Positions 22,433 to 34,260 of a stretch of 64,000 nt of DNA are shown piece by piece (position 1 is the first letter of the stretch; every line of letters begins with the position of its first letter). The notes beneath the pieces were generated by a model. That model worked only from the letters and a program-made list of their open reading frames with translations, did no database searches and was not told where the DNA came from. This DNA is from Stomoxys calcitrans (lineage: Eukaryota; Arthropoda; Insecta; Diptera; Muscidae), in assembly GCF_963082655.1 (NCBI RefSeq), contig NC_081552.1:121365458-121429457 (forward strand), given 5' to 3'. Made by a program: the position numbers and the translations under genes.

Positions 22433-22763
22433 CACCAAACAGTGCATTTTTCGGGATGCATGGGCAGTTCTTGAACGGCTTCTGGTTGCTCTTCACTCCA
22501 AATGCGGCAATTTTGCTTATTTACGTAGCCATTCAACCAGAAATGAGCCTCATCGCTGAACGGTGAATGAACACATTTCGAACCGAACACTGATTTTGGT
22601 AATAAAATTCAATGATTTGCAAGCGTTGCTCGTTAGTAAGTCTATTCATGATGAAATGTCAAAGCATACTGAGCATCTTTCTCTTTGACACCATGTCTGA
22701 AATCCCACGTGATCTGTCAAATACTAATGCATGAAAATCCTAACCTCAAAAAAATCACCCTTT
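22433..22763 (-). pseudogene. Mariner/Tc1-like transposase, N-terminal and middle pieces
   Basis: The terminal repeat is at the right edge (AAAAAAATCACCC at about 22748-22760, i.e. GGGTGATTTTTTT reading inward). A start codon at 22649 opens MNRLTNEQRLQIIEFYYQNQ, a typical N-terminal helix-turn-helix of these transposases, and breaks after about 26 codons. In another frame from about 22572 comes FSDEAHFWLNGYVNKQN, which contains the second catalytic Asp region, followed by MHPEKCTVWCGL. The DNA-binding and first-Asp region between the two is deleted. The C-terminus and other end are missing. A piece of the complementary C-terminal part of a similar element lies at 61831-62135. Non-functional. 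Confidence 0.82.
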
Positions 22764-23042
22764 ATTAATTACACTTACCTCTAAATTACATAAAATTAGG
22801 TCATTAATGCCACAAAAGGTGTAAGTGCCGAAAGTACCGTTATTTCTTTTTAAATGTATAAAAATTTTTTTTCATTAAGCTAAAGATGTGCATCAGCCCA
22901 AGATGTGGTACATATGTAAAAATCATATTTCAATCTTAGTTGTGCTATGATTTATTGAATAAAAACCTTCTCCTGAAAAGTTGCGATTTTGGCACTTACA
23001 TCTTTTTGGCGGTTAGGGGACGATATATAGGTGTGCCACAGT
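22764..23042. other. Non-repeat DNA with a 16-bp inverted repeat
   Basis: AAAAGGTGTAAGTGCC at 22814-22829 is mirrored by GGCACTTACATCTTTTT at 22991-23007 (one mismatch over 16), 161 bp apart. This could be a small MITE or chance. No gene is seen. Confidence 0.35.
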
Positions 23043-23212
23043 GCGAGGAGATTTAACATGGCTGTTACGCCATTTAGATGACTAAGTACCTCACAAATGT
23101 CGCCAGCAATAAGAAGGAATAACCACCTCTGAAAAGTTTTCTAATTTTCTCGCTAATTTTCGAACCTAGTCGTTCAGCGTCACAGGTGGACATCCTCTGC
23201 GCCACGGTGGCC
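23043..23212 (-). mobile_element. tRNA-derived SINE, decayed
   Basis: Reverse-strand reading gives GGCCACCGTGGCGCAGAGG (A box) from 23212, GACGCTGAACGACTAGGTTCG with a damaged B box, a TTCAGAGGTGGTTATTCC body and ATTTGTGAGGTACTTAGTC. It matches the copies at 12319 and 61585 in order. Confidence 0.78.
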
Positions 23213-23517
23213 ATCATAAACAGCCTCCATATTAACCGATCCCCATATTTCATTTCTTGAGCCCCTTAGCCAAAATTTTTATACGATTTCAACACCAGCA
23301 CAAAATCCCAACCAAATGCTTCCATAAATACAGATACCAGGCTTTTACGTGTTTGAGTTTTTAATAGTTATTATTAATAGATATAGCTTTTGAGATCCCA
23401 AAGAAGAGTCTTCATTATACATGTAAACTGAATTAATATGTGTTCCTATTTTAGCAAAATCCATGGTGGTGAGTACCAAAAATTCGGCCCGGCCGAACTT
23501 ATTTTCTTTTTAGCTTG
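23213..23517 (+). repeat. B-like element 3' remnant
   Basis: It has B-type unit text (ATATTAACCGATCCCC, TTTCTTGAGCCCC) and a 3' end: ATGGTGGTGAGTACC, palindrome ATTCGGCCCGGCCGAACTT at 23482-23500, tail ending TAGCTTG. The 5' end is lost. Confidence 0.65.
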
Positions 23518-24115
23518 TTTCACTCATGCATGAAGATTCAAAACAATAGTGGTAGCAATGGGCAAAGGGCGGGGGATATTTATGAGCAACACTTTGAATA
23601 GTTTCATTCATGGAAACTTTGAAAGCTTTCTCTTTGATTATGTCAAAAATATGGAAACAATAATAAATATAAGTGTTTTCGAATTATCATACCCAAATGA
23701 AAGTTCTTGCAGACATGTGATCTGACAATAAAGCTAGAGCTGCCCCAGGCCACCATAAGACAGGACGTACTTGTATATACAACAAACCAAAATATTTATT
23801 ATGAGAAAAGCAAATATTTACTTTCTGTTCCGAAGTGGTAGTTAAGGAACGAGCGTGGTTCTGCAAATGCACTGACCTTAAAAGCCAACCTTGTGTGAAT
23901 GTCGAAACTTATACAGCTATAGCCCCCACATTCGAGAACAAGTGTGACATTTAATAAATATCTACATGCAAAGGAATGTATGTATGTGTGAATAAGCCGG
24001 TGCTTTTAAGGATACACATAACTGGCATGGGCGGGTTGGCTCGTCCCATCTCATACCCAATCTCTTGTGCAAACAACACTGTGTACAATCAAGTGTTAGT
24101 CAGTTGGGAAGCGCT
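23518..24115. other. No recognisable feature
   Basis: Non-repetitive, moderately AT-rich DNA. No convincing exon or repeat end was seen. Confidence 0.4.
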
Positions 24116-25589
24116 TTTTTATACCCTCCACCATAAGATGGGGGGTATAATAATTTCGTCATTCTGTTTGTAACTACTCGAAATATTCGTCTGAGACCCC
24201 ATAAAGTATATATATTCTTGATCGTCGCGACATTTTATGTCGATCTAGCCATGTCCGTCCGTCTGTCCGTCCGTCTGTCCGTCCGTCCGTCTGTCTGTCT
24301 GTCGAAAGCACGCTAACTTCCGAAGGAGTAAAGCTAGCCGCTTGAAATTTTGCACAAATACTTCTTATTAGTGTAGGTCGGTTGGTATTGTAAATGGACC
24401 ATATCGGCACATGTTTTGATATAGCTGCCATATAAACCGATCTTGGGTCTTGACTTCTTGAGCCTCTAGAGTGCGCAATTCTTATCCGATTGGAATGAAA
24501 TTTTGCATGACGTGTTTTGTTATGATATCCAATAACTGTGCCAAGTATGGTTCAAATCGGTCCATGTTTTGATATAGCTGCTATATAAACCGATCTTGGG
24601 TCTTGACTTCTTGAGCCTCTAGAGGGCGCAATTCTTATTCGATTTGAATTAATTTTGGCACGACGTGTTTTGTTATGACAACAACTGTGCCAAGTATGGT
24701 TCAAATCGGTCTATAACCTAATATAGCTGCCATATAAACCGATCTTGGGTCTTGACTTCTTGAGCCTCTAGAGTGCGCAATTCTTATCCAATTGGAATGA
24801 AATTTTGCACGACGTGTTTTGTTATGATATCCAACAACTGTGCCAAGTATGGTTCAAATCGGTCTATAACCTAATATAACTGCCATATAAACCGATCTTG
24901 GGTCTTGACTTCTTGACTTCTTGAGCCTCTAGAGTGCGCAATGCTTATCCGATTGGAATGAAATTTTGCACGACGTGTTTTGTTATGATATCCAACATCT
25001 GTGCCAAGTATGATTCAAATCGGTCCATAACCTGATATAGCTGACATATTAACCGATCTGGGATCTTGACTTCTTGAGCCTCTAGAGTGCGCAATGCTTA
25101 TCCGATTGGAATGAAATTTTGCACGACGTGTTTTGTTATGATATCCAACATCTGTGCCAAGTATGATTCAAATCGGTCCATAACCTGGTATAGCTGACAT
25201 ATTAACCGATCTGGGATCTTGACTTCTTGAGCCTCTAGAGTTCGCAATTATTATCCGATTTGTCTGAAATTATTTACTACGGATCTTCGCATGACCATCA
25301 ACATACGTGTTTATTATGATCTGAATCGGTCTATAGCCCGATACAGCTCCCATATAAATCGATGTCTCTATTTTACTTCTTGAGCCCCCAAAGGGCGCAA
25401 TTCTTATTCGAATTGGCTGACATTTTACATAGGTCTCCAACATGTAATAATATAATAATAGCAGAGCAAATCTTTTCTTTTATCCTTTTTTACCCAAGAA
25501 GAGATGCCGGGAGAAGAACTCGGCAAATGCGATCCATGGTGGAGGGTATGTAAGATTCGGCCCGGCCGAACTTAGCACGCTTTTACTTG
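24116..25589 (+). mobile_element. Family B element (HINE-like), complete
   Basis: The 5' end is TTTTTTATACCCTCCACCAT; the far end carries ATGGTGGAGGGTAT, a perfect 14-bp inverted match, at about 25538-25551. Then come the palindrome ATTCGGCCCGGCCGAACTT and a tail ending CGCTTTTACTTG at 25589. A GTCCGTCT-type microsatellite lies at about 24250-24302. The core holds six or seven units with CTTCTTGAGCCTCTAGAG and TTATCCGATTGGAATGAAAT. Their step is 153 bp with small indels (for example 24451 to 24604). It is an open-ended twin in design to family A. Confidence 0.8.
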
Positions 25590-25960
25590 TTTTATTTATA
25601 TAGGTTCATGTATTTGCGGCACATAAAAATGTATTTCAACATAAACGAGGTGATATTCGGAATCACACAAACAAACATCATCTTTACTTTATGAACGACA
25701 CATATCTAAAATAAATTAAAACCATCAAATTTAACAAGGTTTAACCAGTAGATATTGTATACAAATGCATGTTGATTATGGAGCAGTGCTCACGTCAGGA
25801 TCGTAAGAAGTTTCAGAGAAACATTGCTGGTAATCATGCCATCTAGATTTTTGTCTGAACCATTAAGTGGAGCGGACGTTTTGTTATTTCGCTTCGCAAG
25901 AATTTTTATGTAACCTGTAATAGGTCATTATTTTTGGAAAAAATTTAAGTTACTCAAGGA
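25590..25960. other. No recognisable feature
   Basis: AT-rich sequence between a family B element and the LOA-type relic. No exon or element end was recognised. Confidence 0.4.
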
Positions 25961-28900
25961 TAGCTAGATAGTGTTTTCCATTAGGCGGATGATGATCTGC
26001 GTCTGTTTTCAGTGGAGCGGCAGATATAGAGCTTAGAATGAACTCCAAAGACCCAGCAACAGCGCTGGTGGGATCCGGCCGTAGCATGTTGTCTGCTGCT
26101 GAAACCTCGACTGGTGGAGCAGCTGCTCCAGGCTCCACTAACCGACAGACGACTGGTCAGCAGGGGCTTCCGACGAAGACCCTGGTTCGGCCTTGCCCGG
26201 CAAACCAACACGCTCTTTAAGAGGTTGGAATAATAGAAGGCGCATCGCTCTCAGGTTTATTGAGAGTCTTGGTGCGAATGATTTTAAGACTCTCACTAAT
26301 AGGGAGAGAGACTCCCTAAATTGGGCTCCGGGATTCGCTGTTCGGGCTACCCCAAATACTACACATCTAGTTTTGGAAACCGCACCGCAGTCAGCAAAAA
26401 GGCTGCGGTCGCCTGGGGGCATCCCATGCCTAAAAGAACTAGGGCGAATAATAGTAATGTGGGTCCAATAACCTTTGCTAATATCACATTTTGGAGATGG
26501 CAGTTGTCGATAAGGGAGAAGAACAGAGCTGCATACCTAGGAATAATTGGAGTAAGATAGTCAATGGACTGTCATCAGTATACTCCGATGATCTTGCGGA
26601 ATTTCCTGGGTTTCCTCCAGTTTGAGACGATGCAGGCTTGTATCGGGACTCAGACAAATTGCCTTCGGTAGACCTTCAGATTCAACAAGTTGAAACTGAA
26701 GGTCTATAGAAACGGTGGGGTAGGTTGAGTCGTCGCCTTACTCAGCAGTTGTTGTTGAACACTAGCTTGAGGAACTATCCACATCGCTAAAGTCTGACAG
26801 ACTGCAGGAGTTTGAAAATCCTCTTGCCACAATCGAGACAGAAGGGGAAGGCATCGAAACGGGACCCGAAGAGCCCTGTGTGGGTGGATCATCCGGTTGG
26901 ACTGGGCTCAAGGTTTGCGCCAGCGAGGAAGGAGGGAACTCAAAAATTGCTTCGACAGTGGCAGCTGGTGAAGCATCGAAGGATGAATCGTCCACACCGC
27001 AAGTGTCCAATGTCTTGAGGAAGAGTGGTTCCACTGCTTTTTCACCTGCCCGTACGGAAGCTTATCATGACAAGATTTAACGAATCTTGTGGGGATGAAC
27101 TCCTGGCGGAATCGGAAGATGAGGCTAACACAACTGTGGTGGAAGTTCTTAATCCTGACTATGGTCCGATTTCTGCTGATAAATCTCCACCATAGTCAGG
27201 CCGCTTCGGTGCCACTAAAGGTGCTCCTGATGGTAGGGGGATTTGACCAGAAAACATGGATGTGTGGATGAACGGTTCGTGGACTAAGAATTTCGGGATT
27301 TAAACTACTCAAGGGTAGGAAGAATGGGAGACACAGAACCTTTACTTTTGCAGAGAGTAGTCCAAATGTTTTTCTTCTTCCGTCGCTAAGCACTGAAGAT
27401 TCAGTAGTATCCAGCCTTGAAATAAACAAGTTTTGAAAGTGGCTGGCTTCCCTATACATGGCATATGATTCAGAGATAACGTCTTCAAACATTAAGTTGC
27501 TGTTTGAAGTCGCTTCTGTAGGGATGCAAATGCGCATCACCAGATTTGGGAAAGTTCGGATGCCAATGAAAGGGTTGAGCTGCTTATCGAATATATTATA
27601 AGTTGCAATCTTGGGATTTCTAATAAAGGGGATAAACCGACTTTTATTACCAGAACCGCAAGAATATGCGACTGGGAAGATTTGGATGACCACAGCTTCA
27701 CTGATCATCGTTATATTGGTTTCAGCTTTGGAGAAAATACTGCAGAAGTGGTCCCTCGGGTAAATAGAAGAAAGGCGGATTGGGAAAAATTTCGGCGCAA
27801 ATTCTACACGTCTATCCCTTCTAGACCAGCAAAGGAAGTGGAAACTACCTAGAATACAGAGCTAAGAAATTATAAGGGCGGGGTGAGAAAGGCTCAGAAG
27901 AAATCCTGGGTAGAATTTGGCAGCTCCGTGGAGGATACATCTGAGGACTCTAGGCTAAGGAAGATTCTGTCTTCGAAACCTATTACCGTGTGGTATATTC
28001 AGAAGTCATCAGGGAATGTATGGACAATGTCTAGTGAGGAAACACCAGAACTACTCGTTCATTCGTCGGAGGCTATTAGGGAAATTGTGTCTGAGCCGAA
28101 AAATCCTTTGGGCGATAAGAAGTTTCGACACCCTTAAGTCGCCAGGCCCTGATGATGTATTACCGGTTGAATTACAAGCTGTGTCTGATAGACTGGTTCC
28201 CTGGCTTAGGAAGATAAACTTTGCTTGTATCAGAATGCCATATATACCTGTGGGATGGAGGGACACAAAGGCCATTTTCATTCCGAAAGCAGGAAAATCC
28301 TACCACACGAAGGTGAAACATATTCGTCCTATTAGTCTATCACCCTTTATGCTGAAGACTCTTGAGAGGTTGATAGAAATATATCAAAGACAAATCCACT
28401 GAAACAGCCCTTCACGACCTAGTCGGCTACATAGGCGGCTTTCTCGCTATTAAGGAATATACAATGGTAGCATTTCTTGACATTGATGTAATAATGTAAA
28501 ATCGACGTCAATCATAAAGGAGTTGGAGTTTCTAGGGATCAACTCTAACGTAAGAAAGTTTATTAATAAGTTATTTACTAAGAGATGCCTTACGGCAGGC
28601 TTAGGATCTGTGGGGTCAGCAGAGGAACACCTCAAGAAGGTGTACTGTCTCCTCTACTTTGGAATATAGCCGTTAACAATATAGTATTATCTCTGGAAAT
28701 CTCTGGAAGAAAAAGGTGTAAAAGTGGTCGCGCATGCTGATGACATGGCAATTGCAGTTAGGGGAAAGTTTCCCAGCACTCTAAGAGATATACTTCAGGA
28801 AGCTCTACGTTCAACAGCAAAGTGGGCTACCGAAAGTGGTCTGGGTATAAATCCGTGCAAGACAGAAGTAGTTATTTTCTGCAGGAGATACAAGTTGCTT

Positions 28901-30308
28901 AGTGGCATTTGTGTCCTTGGGTGGAAATAATGTTCCATTTACAGAAAGCGCAAAATACCTGGGTATTTTGCTGGACAGGAAATTGAACTTCAAACTTAAC
29001 ATTTTGGAAAGGGCAAGAAATTCCACTCTTGCCCAATTCACATGCAGAAGAGCCAGTGGTAAAAGTTTGGGGGTTTTGAACCCGCTTCATGCAGTGTTTA
29101 TATACTGCAGTTGTCTGACCTACAATGCTATATGGTGTTGTGGTCTGGTGGACGTCGCTTTAAAAGTTCACCTACTGTTCAATACTGAATTTAATGCTAT
29201 AGATGCCTCTGGGCATTGTGGCTAGACAAATTGCAGAGACCACCGCAGTGCGGTTAAGGGAGCTCTTCATTGGTCATGTGGCGTCTACGGACACTGTGTT
29301 ATCCTTAATACAATAACCAATGTTTCAGGCAGTATGGATAACATCCTACCTGAGCCACCTTTTGATAAAAATTACTGTACCTTTATTCCTGATAGAACCG
29401 ATTGTAACTACGATATCCCTGGTAAGAGAAGTAACATAGACCTCTATACGGATGGTTCCAAACTAAACGTCCAGGTGGGCTTTGGGGTGTACTCTTAAGA
29501 TTTAGAACTGGTCATATCGAAAAGGTTACCCGACGACTGCAGTGTGTATCAAGCGATCCTTGCAATTAAGGAAGTGGTGGAATGGCTATGATATACTGTC
29601 ATTACGAAGATTGGCATAAGTATCTTTTCAGACAGCCAGGCTGCCAATAAATCCCTGGAGAACGTGTTTCTGAACACAAAAACCGCCCTCGACTGTCGCA
29701 GATCTCTCAACGAGATGGTTGAACAGTTCAAAATTCACCTGTTCTGGGTGCCGGGCCAGATATCGCAGGAAATTGTAAAGCGGATGAGCTTGCGGGACTA
29801 GGAACTTCTCTACACATGCCAGGGAGACTGGAATCTGTGGGTATGCCTCTAGCGACATGTAAGCTAAGGCACGACCTGGCACGAAGTACAACGAATGATA
29901 GATGGACACAAAAAGGGGGCTGTGGGCATTCCAAAACTATGTGGCCTAATCTAGACTTGAAGAGGTCTACTGCTTTGCTGTCATTGACTAAAACAGACGT
30001 CTCAGTCATTGTGTCCGTCAGTACTGGTCACTATCTAATCGAAAAACATGCTAAAAGACTGAAGGTTGCCAGCAACGACTTTTGCAGAGCTGTGAGGACA
30101 TCCAAGAAGAAGAGACTATAGAACACCTTCTGTGTGTGCGTGCGAGCAGTTAGAAGGAGTTCCACTTTAGGTTCTCATTTCTTTGAGAAGGTTATTGGGC
30201 TTATTAAAGCGGTCTGGATTGTTCAACGGAACTATAAAGCATCTTCCTTCTTCTGTTCCTGTGAGTGTGAGTCCGATGGCAGACTGCCACTTAAACCTAA
30301 CCTAACCT
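25961..30308 (+). pseudogene. Decayed LOA/I-group LINE with RNase H
   Basis: A full-length-scale element (about 4.3 kb), broken by many stops and frameshifts. An ORF1-like stretch begins MNSKDPATALVGSG at 26038. The endonuclease is recognisable as SLYMAYDSE, then DANAHHQIW (from 27523), KGDKPTFITR and SFTDHRYIGF near 27690. RT follows with SPGPDDVLP (from 28141), RPISLSPFMLKTLERLIE, a damaged motif A (VAFLDI), motif B RGTPQEGVLSPLLW near 28620 and the catalytic box as HADD near 28735, where Y is usual at the H. An RNase H domain has DLYTDGSKL and VGFGVYS near 29440, FSDSQAA near 29627 and WVPGQ near 29745. A CxxC...HLLC knuckle lies near 30080-30130. RNase H places it in the LOA/I group rather than Jockey, R1 or CR1. 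The 3' end reads AAACCTAACCTAACCTA. Not functional. Confidence 0.88.
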
Positions 30309-30479
30309 ATAGCTCCCATATAAGCCGATCTCCCGATTATGCTTCTTGAGCCCTTACAAGGCGCAATTCTTATCCGAATGGACTGATATATTACCCAATT
30401 ACTTTGCTATGGTCTTTTGCTAGCTCACCTATGGTCCGAATCAGACTATAACATGAAATATTTCCAAAAGCATTTAGTC
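30309..30479 (+). repeat. Family B unit fragment
   Basis: CCCATATAAGCCGATCTCCC, CTTCTTGAGCCC and GGCGCAATTCTTATCCGAAT are B-unit blocks. It abuts the LINE tail. Confidence 0.55.
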
Positions 30480-31531
30480 TTTACACGCTACAGTCTTTGC
30501 ATATAGAGATATTGAGCTGAAAATTTGCACATTTTCGTTTTTTCTTTTGTCCATAAGCAGGTTAGATTCGAAGATGGGTTATATCGGACTATAACTTTAT
30601 ACAGCCCCCATATAGGCCGATCCGCCGATTTAAGGTCATAGACCCATAAAGACCACATTTATTATCCGATTTTGCTGAAATTTGGGACAGTGAGTTGTGT
30701 TAGGCCAGTCGACATCCTTGTTCAATTTGGGCCAGATCGGTCCAGATTTGGATATAGCTGCCAAATAGACCGATCTCTCGATTTACGGTTTTGTGCCCAT
30801 AAAAGGCGCATTTATAGTCCGATGTCGCAGAAACTAGGTACAGTGAGTTGCGTTAGGCTCTTGGACATTTTTCTGCAATGTGGCCCAGATCAGACGTGGA
30901 TTCAGCTGCCATATAGACCGATCACTCGATTTAAGGTCATTGGTCCATAAATGGCGCATTTATAGTCTGATTTCGGCGAAATTTGGAACAGTGAGGAGCA
31001 TTAGGCCCCTCAACATCTTTTTGCAATTTGGCCTAGATCAGTCCAGACGTGGATAAAGCTGCCATATAGACCGATCTCTCGATTTAAGGTCTTGGGTCCA
31101 TAAAAGGCCCATCTATTTCGCCGAAATTTGGTATAGTGAGTTGTGTTTAGCCCTTCGATATCCCCCTTCCATTTTGCCCAGATCGGTTCAGATTTGGATA
31201 TAGCTGCCATATAGACCGATCACTCGATTTAAAGTCTTGGCCCCATAAAAGGCGACATCCGTGTCGCATATGGTTTAGTTCGGTCTATATTTGGATATAG
31301 TTACCAAAAATGCCAAATTTTGTTCTACAAAATTACAAAATTGACCAATGACTTGTATTTATTAGGCCACTCAATGTCCGCGCCGAATTTGGTCCAAATC
31401 GGACCATATTTCGATATAGCTGCTATTGGGGAATAAATTATGTATCTTTCACCGGACTATGACGAAAGGTGGTTTTGAGCAAAACGGTTTCGTCTAAAGA
31501 GCATAGGCCGAACTTAACGCCTTGTTACTTG
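30480..31531 (+). mobile_element. Family A element, 5' truncated
   Basis: It enters at CACGCTACAGTCTTTGC of the leader, runs through about five A units and ends with a worn palindrome (only GGCCGAACTTAACGCC survives) and TTGTTACTTG at 31531. A family B 5' end follows at once. Confidence 0.75.
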
Positions 31532-31734
31532 TTTTATACCCTCCACCATAGGATGGGGGTATACTAGTTCCGTCATTCTATTTGTAACACCTCGAAGTAC
31601 GCGTCTAAGACCCAATAAAGTATATATAGCCATGTCCGTCCGTCTGTCTGTCGGAAGCACCCTGACTTTCGAAGAGATGAGGCCATATAAACCGATCTGT
31701 GGACTTGATTTCTTGAGCCTCTAGAGGGCGCAAT
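31532..31734 (+). repeat. Family B 5' end, short copy
   Basis: It starts TTTTATACCCTCCACCATAG directly after the family A terminus, keeps the leader and GTCCGTCCGTCTGTCTG, then jumps to one B unit before a second B 5' end. Confidence 0.7.
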
Positions 31735-32300
31735 TCTCCACCATCCACCATAAGATTGGGGTATACTACTTTCGTCATTCCGTTTGTAACACCTCGAAAT
31801 ATGCGTCTAAGACCCCATAAAGTATAAATATTCTTGATCGTCATGTCATTTTATGTCGATCTAGCCATGTTCGTCCGTCTGTCTGTCGAAAGCACGCTAA
31901 CTTACGAAGGAGTAAAGCAAGGCGCTTCAAATTTGGCGCAAATACTTTTTATTAGTGTAGGTCAGTTAGGCTTCTAAATGGGCCAAATCGGTCCATGTTT
32001 TATATAGCTTGGGTCTTAACTTCTTGAGCCTCAAGAGGGAGCAAATCTCGTCCGATTTGGCTGAAATTTTGCACATGGTGTTTCCGTAACATTTCTAACA
32101 ACTGTACTAATTAAGTTAAAATCGGTTCATAACCTGATAAAACTGCAATATAAACCAATCTGGGGTCTTGACTTCTTCAGCTTTTAGAAGGCGCAGTTCG
32201 TATCCTATTTGGCTGTTATTTTGCACTTGGTGTTTTGGTTTCACTTCAAATAACTGTGCTAAGTATGATTTTAATCGGTTCACAACCTGGTAGTCATAAC
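31735..32300 (+). repeat. Family B 5' part, second copy
   Basis: CCATCCACCATAAGATTGGGG marks a second, nested B start. Leader and about two units follow before orientation flips near 32300. Confidence 0.65.
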
Positions 32301-32838
32301 GAAACATGTCATGCAAGATTTCAGCCAAATCGGATAGGATTTGCGCCCTCTAAAGGCTCAAGAATTCAAGACCCCAGATCGGTTTACATGACAGCTATAT
32401 CAGGTTAGGCACCGATTTTACCCATACTTGGCGTAGTTGTTGGAAATCATAACGAAACACCTCATGCTAAATTTCAGCTTAATTGGAAAATAATTGCGCC
32501 CTCTTGTGCATCAAGAAGTCAAGATTCGAGATCGGTTTATATGACAGCTGTATGACGTTATGCACCGATTTCACACTTACTTGGCACAGTTGTTGAAAGT
32601 CAGGACAAAACATGTCGTGCAAAATTTCAGCCAAATCGGATAAAAATTACGCTCTGTAGTGGCTAAAGAAGTCAAGATCCAAGATAGGTTTAAATGGCAG
32701 CTTTATCAAAACATGAACCGATATGGTTCATTTACAATCCCAACCGACTTACACCTATAAGGAGTATTTGTGCAAAATTTCAAGCTGCTAGCTTTACTCC
32801 TTCAAAAGTTAGCGTGCTTTCGACAGATAGACGGACAG
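32300..32838 (-). repeat. Family B units and leader, inverted
   Basis: Reversed B units (TTTCAGCCAAATCGGATAGG and similar) lead into the reversed leader: TTAGCGTGCTTTCGACAG followed by a GACGGAC remnant at about 32830. It lacks the 5' terminus. Confidence 0.65.
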
Positions 32839-33661
32839 TCTCTATAGAGCGCAATTCTCGTCCAATTTGACTGAAATTTTGCACGAAGTGTTTTGATATT
32901 ACTTACAACAACTGTACCGGGCTTGGTCAAAATCAGTTCATAACCTGATATAGCTGCCTTATAAACCGATCTTGGGTCTTGACTCCTTGAGCTTTTAGAA
33001 GGTGCAATTCTTATCCGATTTGGCAGTAATTTGGCACTTGATGTTTTGGTATCACTTCGAACATTTGTGCGAAGTGTGGTCCAAATCGGCTCATAACCTG
33101 GTATAGGTGTCATATAAACCGATCTTAGATCTTGACTTCTTGAGGCGCTAGAAAGCGCAATTATCATCCGATCTGGCTAAAATTTGAGGTGTTTTGATAT
33201 GACTTTCAAAACTTGTGATGAGTATGGCGCAAATCGGTACATAACCTGATATAGCCGTCATATAAACCGATCTGGCATCTTGACTTCTTAAGCCTCTAGA
33301 GAGAGGAATTCTCATCCGATTTAGCACAAATTTTGTACAACGGCTTCTTCCATGGCCTTCAATAATACAATATTTTCTGAATCGATCTATAGCTAGATAC
33401 AGCTCCCATATAAACCGATCTCACGAATTTGCTTCTTGAGCCCCTACAAGGCGCAATTCTTATTCGAATGGACTGAAATATAACACAATGTTCTGCATTC
33501 AATTTATTTCTGGTCCGAATCGGACTATAACTTGATATAGCTCCAATAGCATAACAGTCCTTATTCATTATCCTTTGTTTGCCTAAAAACAGATACTGCA
33601 CAATGAACTCGACAAATGCGAAAATGGTGGAAGGTATATAAGATTAGCACGCTCTTACCTG
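32839..33661 (+). repeat. Family B units and 3' end
   Basis: Plus-oriented B units resume and end with ATGGTGGAAGGTATATAAG and TTAGCACGCTCTTACCTG. The GC palindrome has been deleted from this copy. Confidence 0.65.
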
Positions 33662-34260
33662 TTTTTACGACGAATTGAGAAAATTCATAATTTACTGGAG
33701 GTTTGTTCAATTTAAATATTCTTGTAATAAATACTTTGGCATAATTCAACATATTGTTATTTTGCCATGAGAAAAAAAAAATGGCAACCAAAAATGTTGA
33801 AAAAACCTACCGGCTACACTAAAAAAGTGTATCGTATTATGTAGTAAAAAATTTATTGGCAAAAAATTTGCTAAAACTGCGGAAACACATCTTATTGCCA
33901 AAGAAATTGCAAATAAATCAGACACTCGAAATGGGTATGGAAATTTCCTAATAATTTTTCCTTACCACTAGTTAAAAAAAAAAATTAACTCAGGTTCAAA
34001 AATACCATCGATAAAGACAATTATATCCTGAATTGTAATCCATGACATACCATAAAAATGTTGTATGGAAAAAAATTATTTAGCAAATTTTTACTGAAGA
34101 CCGTCATGTTCCCGCGGCGATCGGTGCCTTGGACAGGAACGAGCTTGCTCACCTACACGCAGTGAAAAGATATGATTTTATATGGTCCGTTTTTAGCATA
34201 TTATTGTTGTCACGACAATGCCATGATTGTGGTAACAATATATATTGCAATTTATATCAT
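33662..34260. other. Non-repeat AT-rich DNA with a small GC island
   Basis: A GC-richer patch at about 34107-34165 (CCCGCGGCGATCGGTGCC, AGGAACGAGCTTGCTCACC) is not explained by any family here. An imperfect inverted repeat lies at about 34200-34245 (ATTGTTGTCACGACAAT facing ATTGTGGTAACAAT). No gene was identified. Confidence 0.35.

Noticed and set aside
25981..26560. Several overlapping frames of 60-94 residues on both strands
   Set aside because: They are pieces or antisense of the decayed LOA-type ORF1 region, not separate genes.
27196..27708. 170-residue minus-strand frame
   Set aside because: It lies antisense to the endonuclease region of the LOA-type relic, whose DANAHH and DHRYIGF motifs are on the plus strand.
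30290..30308. CCTAA telomere-type repeat
   Set aside because: Only about three units, at the 3' end of a LINE relic. Flies lack TTAGG telomeres, so it is read as the element tail.
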